Shown here: positions 25,254-33,769 of the stretch, piece after piece
How the letters are laid out: every line of letters starts with the position of its first letter
Numbering within the stretch: position 1 is the stretch's first letter
The notes under the pieces: generated by a model
What the model was told of the DNA's origin: nothing
The model's input: only the letters and a program-made list of their open reading frames with translations
The model's database searches: none
NCBI RefSeq assembly: GCF_002154725.1
Contig: NZ_MTAW01000108.1
Span: 1 to 37,374 of the forward strand
Length of the DNA: 37,374 nt
Direction: 5' to 3'
DNA from: Nostoc sp. 106C
Lineage (GTDB): Bacteria; Cyanobacteriota; Cyanobacteriia; Cyanobacteriales; Nostocaceae
Program-made: the position numbers and the translations under genes

Positions 25254-26132
25254 TTATTCCCATCGCCCTTCTTCCCAAGCTTTGATAGCATAAAATACTG
25301 ATGAGTAATCATCATTAGCGAATGACATCTTCATCGCTGCTTGCAAGATTTGTCTTACACCTTTAATACTACTGACATCTAAATCAACCGCTTTAGCTTC
25401 ATTGATAAATAAGTCTGTATCTTTCAATAAGTGTTTGGTGGGAAAATTCGGATTTGCAAAGTTGCCATCTAACATTCGTGACAGCTTTTTGTCAAAGGTA
25501 GGAGCATAAAGCACACTTTCACGCAGGATTTGCATAAACGCTTCCACGTCAATGCCTTGACGTTGGACAAAAGCTAGACTCAAAGAAAAGCTAGTCGTGA
25601 GAGCAGCAATTAGTTGATTTAGTGCTAGTTTGATAGAAGCCGCAGCACCTACAGGCCCGACTAATCGAGGTTCTGGTCCAAAATGTTGTAGTAAATTTAA
25701 GTAGCGCTGAAATTGATCTTCGCGAGCGCCTACCATGACAATTAGTTTGCCAGCTTGCGCTTCGGGAATACTTCCCAAAACTGGTGCTTCTATATATTCG
25801 CCACCCGCGGCCGCCACTGCATCTCTAATTTCTTGGCTTTCTGTGGGAGTAATTGTCCCCATTTGGATGACGGTGCGTCCTGAGAGAGTTCGCCACGAGG
25901 TATCTGAAAGCAACACACTATAAATAGCAGCAGCATTTGTGAGCATCAGAATTATGCAATCAGCAGCGCGAATTGCATAGCGGGGATGTGACGCAATTTC
26001 TGCACCAGCTACTTGTAGTGGTGCTAATTTTTCTGGGGTGCGGTTGTAGGCAACTAACTCTATATTTGCTGCTAATAGCCTTTGAGCCATCGGTAGTCCC
26101 ATCAGTCCAGTTCCCAGAAATGCCACCTTCAT
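25254..26132 (-). CDS. NAD(P)-dependent beta-hydroxyacid dehydrogenase (GLYR1/3-HIBADH-like)
   Basis: 292 residues. A Rossmann nucleotide-binding start (VAFLGTGLMGLPMAQRLL) is followed by MLTNAAAIYSVLL. The substrate motif EAPVLGSIPEAQAGKL and the helix with the catalytic Lys in GAAASIKLALNQL are also clear. These fit glyoxylate/succinic-semialdehyde reductase or 3-hydroxyisobutyrate dehydrogenase; the substrate cannot be told apart by sequence alone. Cytosolic. The 5' side carries a short repeat (about 26148-26183) and a TTAACAG array. Confidence 0.9.
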   Translation of the reverse strand: MKVAFLGTGLMGLPMAQRLLAANIELVAYNRTPEKLAPLQVAGAEIASHPRYAIRAADCIILMLTNAAAIYSVLLSDTSWRTLSGRTVIQMGTITPTESQEIRDAVAAAGGEYIEAPVLGSIPEAQAGKLIVMVGAREDQFQRYLNLLQHFGPEPRLVGPVGAAASIKLALNQLIAALTTSFSLSLAFVQRQGIDVEAFMQILRESVLYAPTFDKKLSRMLDGNFANPNFPTKHLLKDTDLFINEAKAVDLDVSSIKGVRQILQAAMKMSFANDDYSSVFYAIKAWEEGRWE

Positions 26133-26193
26133 TGTTTACGTTCCTTTGGTACAGCGTAGGCGAAGCCTGTCATAGACATCGCGTTTCCATTAT

Positions 26194-26239
26194 CAGTTAA
26201 CAGTTAACAGTTAACAGCTAACAGTTAACAGTTAACAGT
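26194..26239. repeat. Heptamer STRR (CAGTTAA), about 6.5 units
   Basis: Units CAGTTAA, CAGTTAA, CAGTTAA, CAGCTAA, CAGTTAA, CAGTTAA, then a partial CAGTG, tandem at 7-bp spacing. It lies in the gap between the dehydrogenase gene and the 31-aa membrane-peptide gene. Confidence 0.9.
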
Positions 26240-26282
26240 GATGACTGAGAACTGGTAACTGCATACTGACTTTAGGTGTTGA

Positions 26283-26378
26283 TTAGCCACCTGCGGCAAA
26301 AGTCGCCAGAATTAAAACTGACAGTAAGATACCAGGAGTGAGTAGTGTCACTAGCATTAACAAGTCATGGGTACTCAT
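26283..26378 (-). CDS. 31-aa single-TM membrane peptide
   Basis: The peptide begins MSTHDLLMLVTLLTPGILLS and ends VLILATFAAGG. AAGGA stands about eleven bases before the ATG at 26378, which makes it a plausible real gene although very short. The length and one helix resemble small photosynthetic-complex subunits, but the sequence is not one of PsbX, PsbM, PetN, PetM, PsaM or Psb30 as I know them. A 7-bp hairpin, TTAGTCT-ATTG-AGACTAA (26427-26444), lies upstream. Confidence 0.6.
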   Translation of the reverse strand: MSTHDLLMLVTLLTPGILLSVLILATFAAGG

Positions 26379-26480
26379 AATTTTTGATTTCCTTAGGTTT
26401 TTAGTTGTCACTGTAACAGTGTGACGTTAGTCTATTGAGACTAATACGGCATTAATAGAGTTTTAACTTTTGGCCTACTT

Positions 26481-27689
26481 TTACTCTGGCACAATCAATC
26501 CTTTTAGCGGTTGAGACAGTTGTTTTTCGTTTAATCCCTTGCTTTGAACTAAAACGCCAAAGCCGCCCAGTCCCAAAGGATTGAGGAGTTCGTGCAATGA
26601 CTCTCGGCGCTGCAATAACTGGGAAATTGATTGTTCTTGGTAAGAAAGGGCAGCAATGCGACTTCCCAAGCCTAACGCCATCAAAAATAATCCCTGCTGA
26701 GTAAAACCCACTTTATCTAAACCGCAGCGATCGCCCCATCGTTCCAAAGCAGTAAAATCAACATGGGCTGTAATATCTTGCTGGCCGATATTGATATAAG
26801 GGTTGTCGTGGTGGCGATGGTGGTAATAACACTTTAAGGTTCCTTGCGATCGCCTGGGGTTATAGTAACGACTGGCAGGGTAGCCATAATCAATTGTTAA
26901 CACATACCCGCACTGCAAGCGGTCTGCCACTATACTCAACCAATCTAGAGCCGCTAAATTAATTTCACTACGGTAGCCATCTGTATAACCACTTTGAGCA
27001 AAATCAATTCCCACTAAATCCAAATATTCAGCCAATCGGGGAGTAGAAAGTTCTCCTGTGACTTCCACAAATGATGACATAGTAGCGGCGAGACTAGAGT
27101 CAGTTTCTCCCTTAATTCCCTGCTCTTTTGATGGTGTCACATAAATTTCTCGCAATTTCCCCGCTTCTAAAATAAACTGATGTACTGGCAAAGCATCCAC
27201 CAATTCATTAGAGAAGAAGCAACCTGTAATGGAATTGAGTGGTATTTCCTCTAGATTGCACCAACGCACAGAAAAATCTTGTAAGCGTTGCTGCTGTTCT
27301 TGCCTAAGAGATGGGGATTTCTCAACAATTAAATATTCTAAAACAGCGTAAAAATCCGGGTACTGCTGCTGACAGTACTTGAGGATATGCGAAGCCAACA
27401 ATCCTTGACCTGCGCCCATTTCTACCAGACAAAAGGTCTCAGTCCGCCCTAAAATCTCCCACATTTGGAGAAATTGTTCCGCTAGTAATTCACCAAAGTC
27501 ATGGCCAAGGTGGACAGAAGTGAAAAAATCACCACCCTCAAACCCAAGTTTTACGGCATTGCTGGAATAGTAACCATGTTCAGGGTGATATAACACCATG
27601 TCCATAAATTCAGCAAAAGTGATTCGCTGTTGAGGATTTGTGGCAATCACAGAGGCTATGGCCGCACACAGCGCCGGATTAGAATCCAT
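26481..27689 (-). CDS. Class I SAM-dependent methyltransferase, MidA/NDUFAF7-like (DUF185)
   Basis: 402 residues. ITFAEFMDMVLYHPEHGYYS and FFTSVHLGHDFGELLAEQF mark the family, and motif I is VEMGAGQG near 95. The middle shows FFSNELVDALPVHQF and YVLTIDYGYPASRYY. Mitochondrial NDUFAF7 methylates an arginine of the complex I subunit NDUFS2; a similar role toward NDH-1 is an inference. Length is typical. The ATG at 27689 has no clear ribosome site. The 3' side leads to the 31-aa peptide gene. Confidence 0.9.
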   Translation of the reverse strand: MDSNPALCAAIASVIATNPQQRITFAEFMDMVLYHPEHGYYSSNAVKLGFEGGDFFTSVHLGHDFGELLAEQFLQMWEILGRTETFCLVEMGAGQGLLASHILKYCQQQYPDFYAVLEYLIVEKSPSLRQEQQQRLQDFSVRWCNLEEIPLNSITGCFFSNELVDALPVHQFILEAGKLREIYVTPSKEQGIKGETDSSLAATMSSFVEVTGELSTPRLAEYLDLVGIDFAQSGYTDGYRSEINLAALDWLSIVADRLQCGYVLTIDYGYPASRYYNPRRSQGTLKCYYHHRHHDNPYINIGQQDITAHVDFTALERWGDRCGLDKVGFTQQGLFLMALGLGSRIAALSYQEQSISQLLQRRESLHELLNPLGLGGFGVLVQSKGLNEKQLSQPLKGLIVPE

Positions 27690-28200
27690 ACAATTTCAGA
27701 TTTGATATATCATATTGGACAATGGAAACCGGGAAACAGGCTAAAAACTCGGAATAATTACCAATTTTCAATCTCAAATCCACAATCACAATTTTCCTAA
27801 TTTTTCTGGCTTAGCCTATCTATATTTATTGTAGGGTCGGCGTCTCACCTGCATTCTTGGCTTCCCAGAGGGTAGGCGCAAACAAAGAAATACAGATATC
27901 AGCGCCTGGTCTAAATATATAAAAACTGCTGTAAATCAGCATTTAGATAGTTGATTGTGAACAACTGTACTTCATCCAATTACAAATGCATGAGGGTAAG
28001 CTAACCCGCCTTTAAGTTGCAGAATCCTTAGCCTCAGAAAGACGCGGCGACGCGGAGAAAGGGAAACGCAAAGATGCAATTTTAATGATTATTCGCTTAC
28101 TAACTGGATTTACGTCCTTTGGTTAGGTGTATAGCAAAAATTCACTTTTATCAGAACTTATAGGTAGAATACATAAGCCTGATTCTATTCCTCGACTATC
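27690..28200. other. 511-bp gap between divergent genes
   Basis: No gene is supported. A short direct repeat GACGCGGC/GACGCGGA is near 28040. A candidate aroC promoter is at 28141-28170. The rest is AT-rich without marked symmetry. Confidence 0.4.
28141..28170 (+). promoter_or_regulatory. Candidate promoter of aroC
   Basis: TTCACT (28141-28146) and TAGAAT (28165-28170) are 18 bp apart, ending 30 bp before the ATG. The -10 is close to consensus and the -35 weaker. Confidence 0.35.
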
Positions 28201-29289
28201 ATGGGCAACACTTTTGGTCATCTATTTCGCATTACTACTTTTGGTGAATCCCACGGCGGTGGCGTGGGAGTTGTGATTGATGGTTGTCCACCGCGACTGG
28301 AAATTTCTGCTGAGGAAATTCAAGTAGAACTAGATAGAAGGCGTCCAGGACAAAGTAAAATTACAACGCCTCGCAAAGAAGCTGATACCTGCGAGATATT
28401 ATCTGGAGTGTTTGAAGGAAAAACCTTAGGAACGCCGATCGCAATTTTGGTGCGCAATAAAGATACTCGTCCCCAAGATTACGACGAGATGTCCCAGAAG
28501 TATCGCCCTTCCCACGCTGATGCAACTTACGATGCCAAATATGGGATTCGTAATTGGCAAGGTGGGGGTAGGTCGTCGGCGCGTGAGACAATTGGACGAG
28601 TAGCAGCAGGTGCGATCGCGAAAAAAATTCTTCGTCAAGTCGCTAATGTGGAAATCATCGGTTACGTCAAGCGTATCAAAGACTTGGAAGGCGTTATCGA
28701 TCCTAATACTGTCACCTTAGAACAAGTTGAAAATAACATTGTCCGCTGTCCCGATGCTGAATCGGCAGAGCGCATGATTGAATTAATTGAGCAAATTGGC
28801 AGACAAGGTGATTCCATCGGCGGCGTAGTAGAATGCGTAGCGCGGAATCTCCCGAAGGGTTTAGGCGAACCAGTATTCGATAAATTAGAAGCAGATATTG
28901 CTAAGGCTGTGATGTCTCTTCCTGCTAGCAAAGGTTTTGAAATTGGTTCAGGTTTTGCAGGAACGCTGTTAACAGGAATTGAACATAACGACGAATTTTA
29001 TATTGATGAACAAGGTGAAATTCGCACTGTAACCAACCGTTCCGGTGGAATTCAAGGGGGAATTTCTAACGGCGAAAATATTATTCTACGAGTTGCATTT
29101 AAGCCGACAGCAACAATTAGGAAAGAGCAAAAAACTGTAACTCGTGAAGGTGAAGAAACTTTATTAGCAGCGAAAGGAAGGCACGATCCTTGTGTGCTAC
29201 CTCGTGCTGTTCCAATGGTGGAAGCGATGGTGGCTTTGGTGTTGTGCGACCATTTGTTACGTAATCATGGACAGTGTGAACTGTTGTAG
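28201..29289 (+). CDS. aroC: Chorismate synthase
   Basis: 362 residues. Converts EPSP to chorismate using reduced FMN, the last shikimate step. [49 protein letters not shown] and [18 protein letters not shown] are all canonical, and length is normal. Cytosolic monofunctional type; the flavin reductase is separate. The start ATG is the family's usual one. It probably has its own promoter (28141-28170). The exported chorismate mutase is ~4.3 kb away but not in an operon. Confidence 0.97.
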   Translation: MGNTFGHLFRITTFGESHGGGVGVVIDGCPPRLEISAEEIQVELDRRRPGQSKITTPRKEADTCEILSGVFEGKTLGTPIAILVRNKDTRPQDYDEMSQKYRPSHADATYDAKYGIRNWQGGGRSSARETIGRVAAGAIAKKILRQVANVEIIGYVKRIKDLEGVIDPNTVTLEQVENNIVRCPDAESAERMIELIEQIGRQGDSIGGVVECVARNLPKGLGEPVFDKLEADIAKAVMSLPASKGFEIGSGFAGTLLTGIEHNDEFYIDEQGEIRTVTNRSGGIQGGISNGENIILRVAFKPTATIRKEQKTVTREGEETLLAAKGRHDPCVLPRAVPMVEAMVALVLCDHLLRNHGQCELL

Positions 29290-29608
29290 GTAACATAGCA
29301 AATTATCATCAATATCCTGAACTAGCTACACAAAGAGGGATTTAGCAGCGAGAAAGCCTAGGAGTAAAAACTTACTTAAAGTCCGCTTTGGTACATTAGG
29401 TAATGACTTTAAAGTAATTATTGAACTTTTATTACCTTTACCACTAGAAGAGTTTACTCTCTGAGTATGGCAATTATCTTGTGAAAAATTAATTGCTAGA
29501 TTTCTCTAGGAGACTTCCAATTTCAAAAATATCCAATGAGAGTTAGGTGTATTAGCGATCGCATAACGCACTGCAACAGATCATGGCATTATTTTATAGG
29601 CTTGCATA
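29290..29608. other. 319-bp gap between aroC and the SemiSWEET gene
   Basis: No gene is supported; an open frame starting at 29536 is out of frame with the real SemiSWEET. An imperfect inverted pair, ACTTAAAGTC/GACTTTAAAGT, spans about 29373-29413, and AGGAG near 29507 is not followed by a gene start. Confidence 0.4.
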
Positions 29609-29869
29609 ATGGATTTTGTGACACTTTTAGGATTAGTCGCAGCTTCAATAACTACGGTTTCATTTGTGCCACAAATGATCAAAATATGGCAAACGAAATC
29701 TGCAAAAGATGTTTCTTTTGTCATGTTAATTTGTTTCAACACAGGCATATTTTTATGGCTTATTTATGGAATTATGCTTAAACAATTGCCGATTATTTTG
29801 GCTAATGCTGTCACTTTATTTTTTAACTTGATAATTCTATGGCTTAAAATTAGATATAGATATAGATAA
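29609..29869 (+). CDS. SemiSWEET (MtN3/PQ-loop) sugar transporter
   Basis: 86 residues with three membrane helices (about 4-20, 38-55 and 63-80). The PQ motif lies in SFVPQMIKIWQTKSAKDVS (18-36), as in bacterial SemiSWEETs, which work as dimers for facilitated sugar passage. The ATG is at 29609. Substrate and direction are unknown. Inner membrane. It stands alone; no sugar gene adjoins it. Confidence 0.88.
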   Translation: MDFVTLLGLVAASITTVSFVPQMIKIWQTKSAKDVSFVMLICFNTGIFLWLIYGIMLKQLPIILANAVTLFFNLIILWLKIRYRYR

Positions 29870-29993
29870 ACCTGCCGCGTGCCCCTCAGACTAGAAGTCT
29901 GAACGGCAGTTGCTACCCTGGAGGCAACCGCCCTCCGAGCCTTTACAAGCTGGGAAACTTGTCCAACATAGTGGCTTCTTAATGCACTGCCTC

Positions 29994-30083
29994 GGCTATA
30001 CAAACAAAGTTCGCTGGCACGGACTTCAGAATTTGAAACCCACGGAGATGGGTTTGGTTTGTGTCAGCGCGAATTTTATTCGC
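29994..30083. repeat. Inverted pair of hairpin repeats ahead of the radical SAM gene
   Basis: 29994-30026, read on the minus strand, begins with AAGTCC and ends TGTTTGTATAGCC; it faces a plus copy from 30036. The plus copy forms AAACCCA/TGGGTTT (30036-30055, 6-nt loop), then GGTTTGTG, then GCGAAT-TTT-ATTCGC (30069-30083). This is the same family as 216-242. The rest of the gap, 29870-29993, is also hairpin-rich, with TCAGACTAGAAGTCTGA and GGCAACCGCC segments. Confidence 0.6.
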
Positions 30084-30117
30084 CCGTATTATTATAAACA
30101 TCCCCAAGCGATCGCCT

Positions 30118-31764
30118 GTGACATCCTCTGTATTTTCTGCTGAACGCCTGCTATTCACCCCCAACACCCCTAACACCGATGCTATCCCAGTGATTTTCGC
30201 CTTTCCTAATGAGTACAGCGTGGGAATCACTAGCTTAGGATATCAGGTGGTATGGGCAAATTTGGCAATGCGTGATGATGTGCAGGTAAGCCGCCTGTTC
30301 ACAGATATTCACGAACAGCTTCCGAGAAAGCCGGAAATTGTAGGATTTTCTATTTCTTGGGAACTAGATTATGTGAATATCTTAAATTTGCTCGAGTCTT
30401 TGGAAATTCCAATTCGCGCATCTTTGCGTAACGATCATCATCCAATAATTTTTGGTGGGGGTCCAGTTCTCACTGCTAACCCTGAGCCTTTTGCAGATTT
30501 TTTTGATGTAATTTTGCTAGGAGATGGAGAAAATCTGCTGGGAGATTTCATTGAGGCGTACAAAGAAGTTAGAAACGCTTCTCGACAAACTCAACTTCAA
30601 GCACTTGCACAAGTACCTGGAATTTATGTTCCAAGTTTGTATGAAGTTGAATATCAAACCTTAGATGGTGCTGTAAAGTCAATTAAACCTATTTCCGCAG
30701 AAGTTCCAGCAATAGTGCAAAAGCAGACTTACCGGGGAAATCTTCTCTCTGCATCCACTGTCGTTACCGAAAAGGCAGCGTGGGAAAATATTTACATGGT
30801 GGAAGTGGTAAGAAGTTGTCCAGAGATGTGTCGCTTCTGTCTAGCTAGTTATCTCACATTGCCATTTAGAACCGCGAGTCTGGAGGGTTCGTTAATTCCA
30901 GCTATTGAAAGAGGCTTGCAAGTTACAAAGCGGCTAGGATTATTGGGTGCTTCTGTAACTCAGCATCCAGAGTTTGAGACGTTGCTAGATTATATTAGTC
31001 AGCCGCAATATGATGATGTGCGTCTGAGCATTGCTTCAATACGCACCAATACAGTTACAGTGCAGCTAGCCCAAACTTTAGCGAAACGAGACACGCGATC
31101 GCTTACCATAGCAATAGAAAGTGGTTCGGAAAAATTACGCCGCATCATCAACAAAAAGCTGCATAATGACGAAATTATCCAAGCCGCAGTTAACGCCAAA
31201 GCTGGTGGCTTAACAAGTTTGAAACTCTACGGAATGGTGGGAATTCCTGGCGAGGAACCAGAAGATTTAGAGCAAACTGTGGCGATGATGCGCTCTGTTA
31301 AAAAAGCTGCACCTGGATTGAGATTAACACTGGGATGCAGCACCTTTGTACCCAAAGCACACACCCCATTTCAATGGTTTGGCGTGAATAAGCAATCTGA
31401 AAAGCGGTTGCAGATGTTACAAAAACAGCTAAAATCCCAAGGGATAGAGTTTCGCCCTGAAAGCTATAATTGGTCTATAATCCAAGCTTTGTTATCGAGA
31501 GGCGATCGCAGACTCTCCCATCTTCTAGAACTTACCCGTGACTTTGGCGATTCCCTAGGCAGTTACAAACGTGCTTATAAGCAACTTAAAGGTCAAATCC
31601 CTGAGTTAGATTTCTACGTCCATGCAAATTGGTCAACAGAGCAAGTTTTACCCTGGAATCACTTGCAAGGGCCTCTACCACAGTCTACACTACTGAAACA
31701 TTTGGCTGAGGCGACAAGTCATTTTGACTCATCCCCAAAAGAACTTCAGCCATTAAATTCCTAG
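30118..31764 (+). CDS. B12-binding-domain radical SAM protein
   Basis: About 548 residues. The first ~170 residues have cobalamin-binding-like strands (FAFPNEYSVGITSLGYQVVW; HHPIIFGGGPVL). The radical SAM core follows with CPEMCRFC (CxxxCxxC), IAIESGSEKLRRIIN and LKLYGMVGIPGEE. The substrate is unknown; similar genes occur widely in cyanobacteria. A frame reaches back to a GTG at 30061, but the extra 19 residues are encoded by repeat and HIP1 sequence, so the GTG at 30118 (TSSVFSAERLLF) is preferred. It forms a tight set with the next two genes (11 and 19 bp apart). It needs an FeS cluster, so it is oxygen-sensitive. Confidence 0.85.
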   Translation: MTSSVFSAERLLFTPNTPNTDAIPVIFAFPNEYSVGITSLGYQVVWANLAMRDDVQVSRLFTDIHEQLPRKPEIVGFSISWELDYVNILNLLESLEIPIRASLRNDHHPIIFGGGPVLTANPEPFADFFDVILLGDGENLLGDFIEAYKEVRNASRQTQLQALAQVPGIYVPSLYEVEYQTLDGAVKSIKPISAEVPAIVQKQTYRGNLLSASTVVTEKAAWENIYMVEVVRSCPEMCRFCLASYLTLPFRTASLEGSLIPAIERGLQVTKRLGLLGASVTQHPEFETLLDYISQPQYDDVRLSIASIRTNTVTVQLAQTLAKRDTRSLTIAIESGSEKLRRIINKKLHNDEIIQAAVNAKAGGLTSLKLYGMVGIPGEEPEDLEQTVAMMRSVKKAAPGLRLTLGCSTFVPKAHTPFQWFGVNKQSEKRLQMLQKQLKSQGIEFRPESYNWSIIQALLSRGDRRLSHLLELTRDFGDSLGSYKRAYKQLKGQIPELDFYVHANWSTEQVLPWNHLQGPLPQSTLLKHLAEATSHFDSSPKELQPLNS

Positions 31765-31775
31765 CTTACAAGTTA

Positions 31776-31964
31776 ATGCAAACAACAGCTGAGTATTACT
31801 GTGCTTATTGTGGTGAACCAAACTTAACCTTTGTTGATTTGAGTGCTGGGGGACAGCAATCTTATGTAGAAGATTGTCAAGTTTGCTGTAACCCCAATAT
31901 TTTGTATGTACGGGTTGATGAAGACACCCTAGATATTGAGATTGATACCGAATCTGAAAGCTGA
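31776..31964 (+). CDS. CPXCG-type cysteine-rich zinc-ribbon protein, 62 aa
   Basis: YCAYCGEPN near residues 8-16 and EDCQVCCNPNIL near 32-43 supply two CxxC pairs, a zinc ribbon. The acidic tail is DEDTLDIEIDTESES. The match to the Cys_rich_CPXG family is clear, but function is unknown. ATG at 31776 is 11 bp after the radical SAM stop, so transcription is probably shared. Confidence 0.88.
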   Translation: MQTTAEYYCAYCGEPNLTFVDLSAGGQQSYVEDCQVCCNPNILYVRVDEDTLDIEIDTESES

Positions 31965-31983
31965 ATTTTAGGTTTCTGTTTCC

Positions 31984-32430
31984 ATGCTGCACTTTAAACA
32001 TTCCTCTGTGATTAATGCACCACCAGAAGTAGTTTGGAAATTTCACGAAAGATCAGATATTTTGCAAACGCTAACTCCACCTTGGCAACCAGTCAAAGTA
32101 ATGCGCCGTGACGGAGGACTGGAGGTGGGTGCTATCACAGAATTTCGTCTGTTTCTCGGCCCATTACCCTTGACTTGGTTAGCGCGTCACACTCAATGTG
32201 AAAAATATCGCCTGTTTGTCGATGAACAGATATCCGGGCCTTTTGAGTCTTGGGTACACAGACATGAATTTGAAGCTGAAAATGGTAAAACTAGATTAAC
32301 TGATGCCATTTCTTTTTCCATGCCTGGTGCACAAACAGTAGAATTTATTAGCGGTTGGCTGGTGCAAGCACAACTCGAAGCTATGTTTCGCTACCGCCAT
32401 TATGTGACTAAAAGAGAGTGCGAAAATTAA
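31984..32430 (+). CDS. SRPBCC (START/Bet v1-like) lipid-binding-fold protein
   Basis: 148 residues. INAPPEVVWKFHERSDILQT is the usual N-terminal SRPBCC strand-helix start. EFRLFLGPLPLTW and FESWVHRHEFEAENGKTRLTD follow. It should hold a hydrophobic ligand in a pocket; the ligand is unknown. It is the last of the three-gene set; a hairpin separates it from menH. Confidence 0.85.
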   Translation: MLHFKHSSVINAPPEVVWKFHERSDILQTLTPPWQPVKVMRRDGGLEVGAITEFRLFLGPLPLTWLARHTQCEKYRLFVDEQISGPFESWVHRHEFEAENGKTRLTDAISFSMPGAQTVEFISGWLVQAQLEAMFRYRHYVTKRECEN

Positions 32431-32464
32431 TTTGTAGTAATCGCTTAAGTAGTTACTAAGCAAC

Positions 32465-32483
32465 CATCAAAGTTTTTTTGATG
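32465..32483. terminator. AT-rich hairpin between convergent genes
   Basis: CATCAAA (32465-32471) pairs with TTTGATG (32477-32483) around a 5-nt T-rich loop. A weak two-way terminator candidate between the SRPBCC gene and menH. Confidence 0.3.
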
Positions 32484-32490
32484 AAGTACT

Positions 32491-33300
32491 CTACTGTAAA
32501 AAGATTCTAAGATTTTGGATAAATTCTCTGGGATTTTCAAAGTGAATATTATGCCCAGCTTTTTTAATGACTTTTAGCTGTGCATTTTCACAAATATCTG
32601 CCATTTTTTGATTAATATCTCTAAATTTTCTATCATATTCTCCAACAAGTAAAAGCAAAGGATTCTTGTTTTCTTTGAGTTTATCCCACAAAGAAGGTTG
32701 ATATCCAGTGCCCATAAAGCGCAGGGATTTATCCAATTCTAAAGGGTGATTTTGCAATCGACTTTCTAGCATAAACTCGTATTTTGGATGATTTTTGATA
32801 TCTCCAAAAATCTGCTGAGTATACCAATTTGATAAGAAAGCTGCAAAATCATCGTTTTCAAGACTTCTGATTAATTTTCTACCTATTTGATAATCGTGTT
32901 GAATGCGTTCTAATCGTTCTGCTTCTATTGCCAAACCTGGAGAAGCTGATTCCAATACAACTTTAGAAAAACGTTCTGGGAAATGCAGGTTAAGGTATAA
33001 AGCTAATCGTCCACCCATTGAATAGCCAACTAAAAAGCATTGAGGAATTTGCAACTCATCTAATAAATTAATTAAAGCCTGAGCAGTGTTTGGCACTGTA
33101 TAGCATTCCTCACTACCCAAAACTTGAGTTTTGCCATGTCCGGGAAGGTCAATAGTCAAATAAGAAAAATCATCAGATAGTAGTATTATGGCTTCATCAA
33201 ATTCATCGATGTTACCCATAAATCCGTGCAAGAAAAGAATTAATGGCTTATTGGAATTACTAATTAAAGAGTAGTTAAATTTATAGTTAGTTAGAGACAT
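32491..33300 (-). CDS. menH: MenH-type alpha/beta hydrolase (SHCHC synthase)
   Basis: 269 residues. Removes pyruvate from SEPHCHC to give SHCHC in phylloquinone (menaquinone-type) synthesis, needed for photosystem I. The alpha/beta hydrolase triad is Ser94 (GYSMGGR), Asp223 (GEYDRKF) and His250 (AGHNIHFENP). FLHGFMGN and ESASPGLAIEAERLER also match MenH. Cytosolic. The codon use is AT-rich, unlike the flanking HIP1-rich genes. The other men genes are not in the window. A different hydrolase of the same fold remains possible. Confidence 0.85.
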   Translation of the reverse strand: MSLTNYKFNYSLISNSNKPLILFLHGFMGNIDEFDEAIILLSDDFSYLTIDLPGHGKTQVLGSEECYTVPNTAQALINLLDELQIPQCFLVGYSMGGRLALYLNLHFPERFSKVVLESASPGLAIEAERLERIQHDYQIGRKLIRSLENDDFAAFLSNWYTQQIFGDIKNHPKYEFMLESRLQNHPLELDKSLRFMGTGYQPSLWDKLKENKNPLLLLVGEYDRKFRDINQKMADICENAQLKVIKKAGHNIHFENPREFIQNLRIFLQ

Positions 33301-33319
33301 CTTTTATTCATATTCAAGA

Positions 33320-33347
33320 AACCTGGCGATTTCTCGTCACCAGGGTT
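33320..33347 (-). terminator. Hairpin after the InrS-like gene
   Basis: Read on the minus strand, AACCCTGG and CCAGGTT form a stem with one bulge, followed by TTTCTTG. It lies between the regulator gene and menH, so it could end the regulator transcript. Confidence 0.4.
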
Positions 33348-33370
33348 GATTGTTTATAATTTGCTACTTT

Positions 33371-33769
33371 CTAAGGCAAAAACCGATCTAAAGCTGCCTT
33401 AAGTTGTGCAATTTCAGTATCAATATTGCCCTCTTGTGCAGCTCTGGCAATACACTCAGTTAAATGTTCATCCAAAACGATTCGCGCTACCCGATCCAAT
33501 GCACCTCTAACTGCGGCAATTTGCAATAAAACGTCTGGACAAGGGGTATTTTGCTGAACCATTGTTTTTATACCTCGAATATGCCCTTCTATACGTGCAA
33601 GTCGATTCACAATTCGCCGTAAAGACTCTTCACTATGGACGTGAGGATGAACCGAGTCTCCTTGCACAGCATGATCTGGATGTTCGTGGTCTGTGCTGTG
33701 ATTGTGGGAGTGTTCTACTTGCTGGGATGTAGGCAAGGATTCTTGAGAGGATCGGTTTAATCCGTTCAT
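33371..33769 (-). CDS. CsoR/RcnR-family nickel sensor, InrS-like
   Basis: 132 residues. A His-rich N-terminal tail (HSHNHSTDHEHPDH) precedes the helical DUF156 core. Cys77, His102 and Cys106 have the exact spacing of InrS Cys53, His78 and Cys82. His45 has the spacing of InrS His21. InrS represses nrsD nickel export and is released by Ni(II). No nrsD is seen here, so the target is elsewhere or this regulator acts alone. Two GGGGG tracts at 33817-33821 and 33835-33839 in the upstream gap could be part of an operator, with low confidence. Confidence 0.85.
   Translation of the reverse strand: MNGLNRSSQESLPTSQQVEHSHNHSTDHEHPDHAVQGDSVHPHVHSEESLRRIVNRLARIEGHIRGIKTMVQQNTPCPDVLLQIAAVRGALDRVARIVLDEHLTECIARAAQEGNIDTEIAQLKAALDRFLP

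Noticed and set aside
29536-29781. 81-codon plus-strand frame
   Set aside because: Overlaps the SemiSWEET gene in another frame and has no membrane or family pattern.
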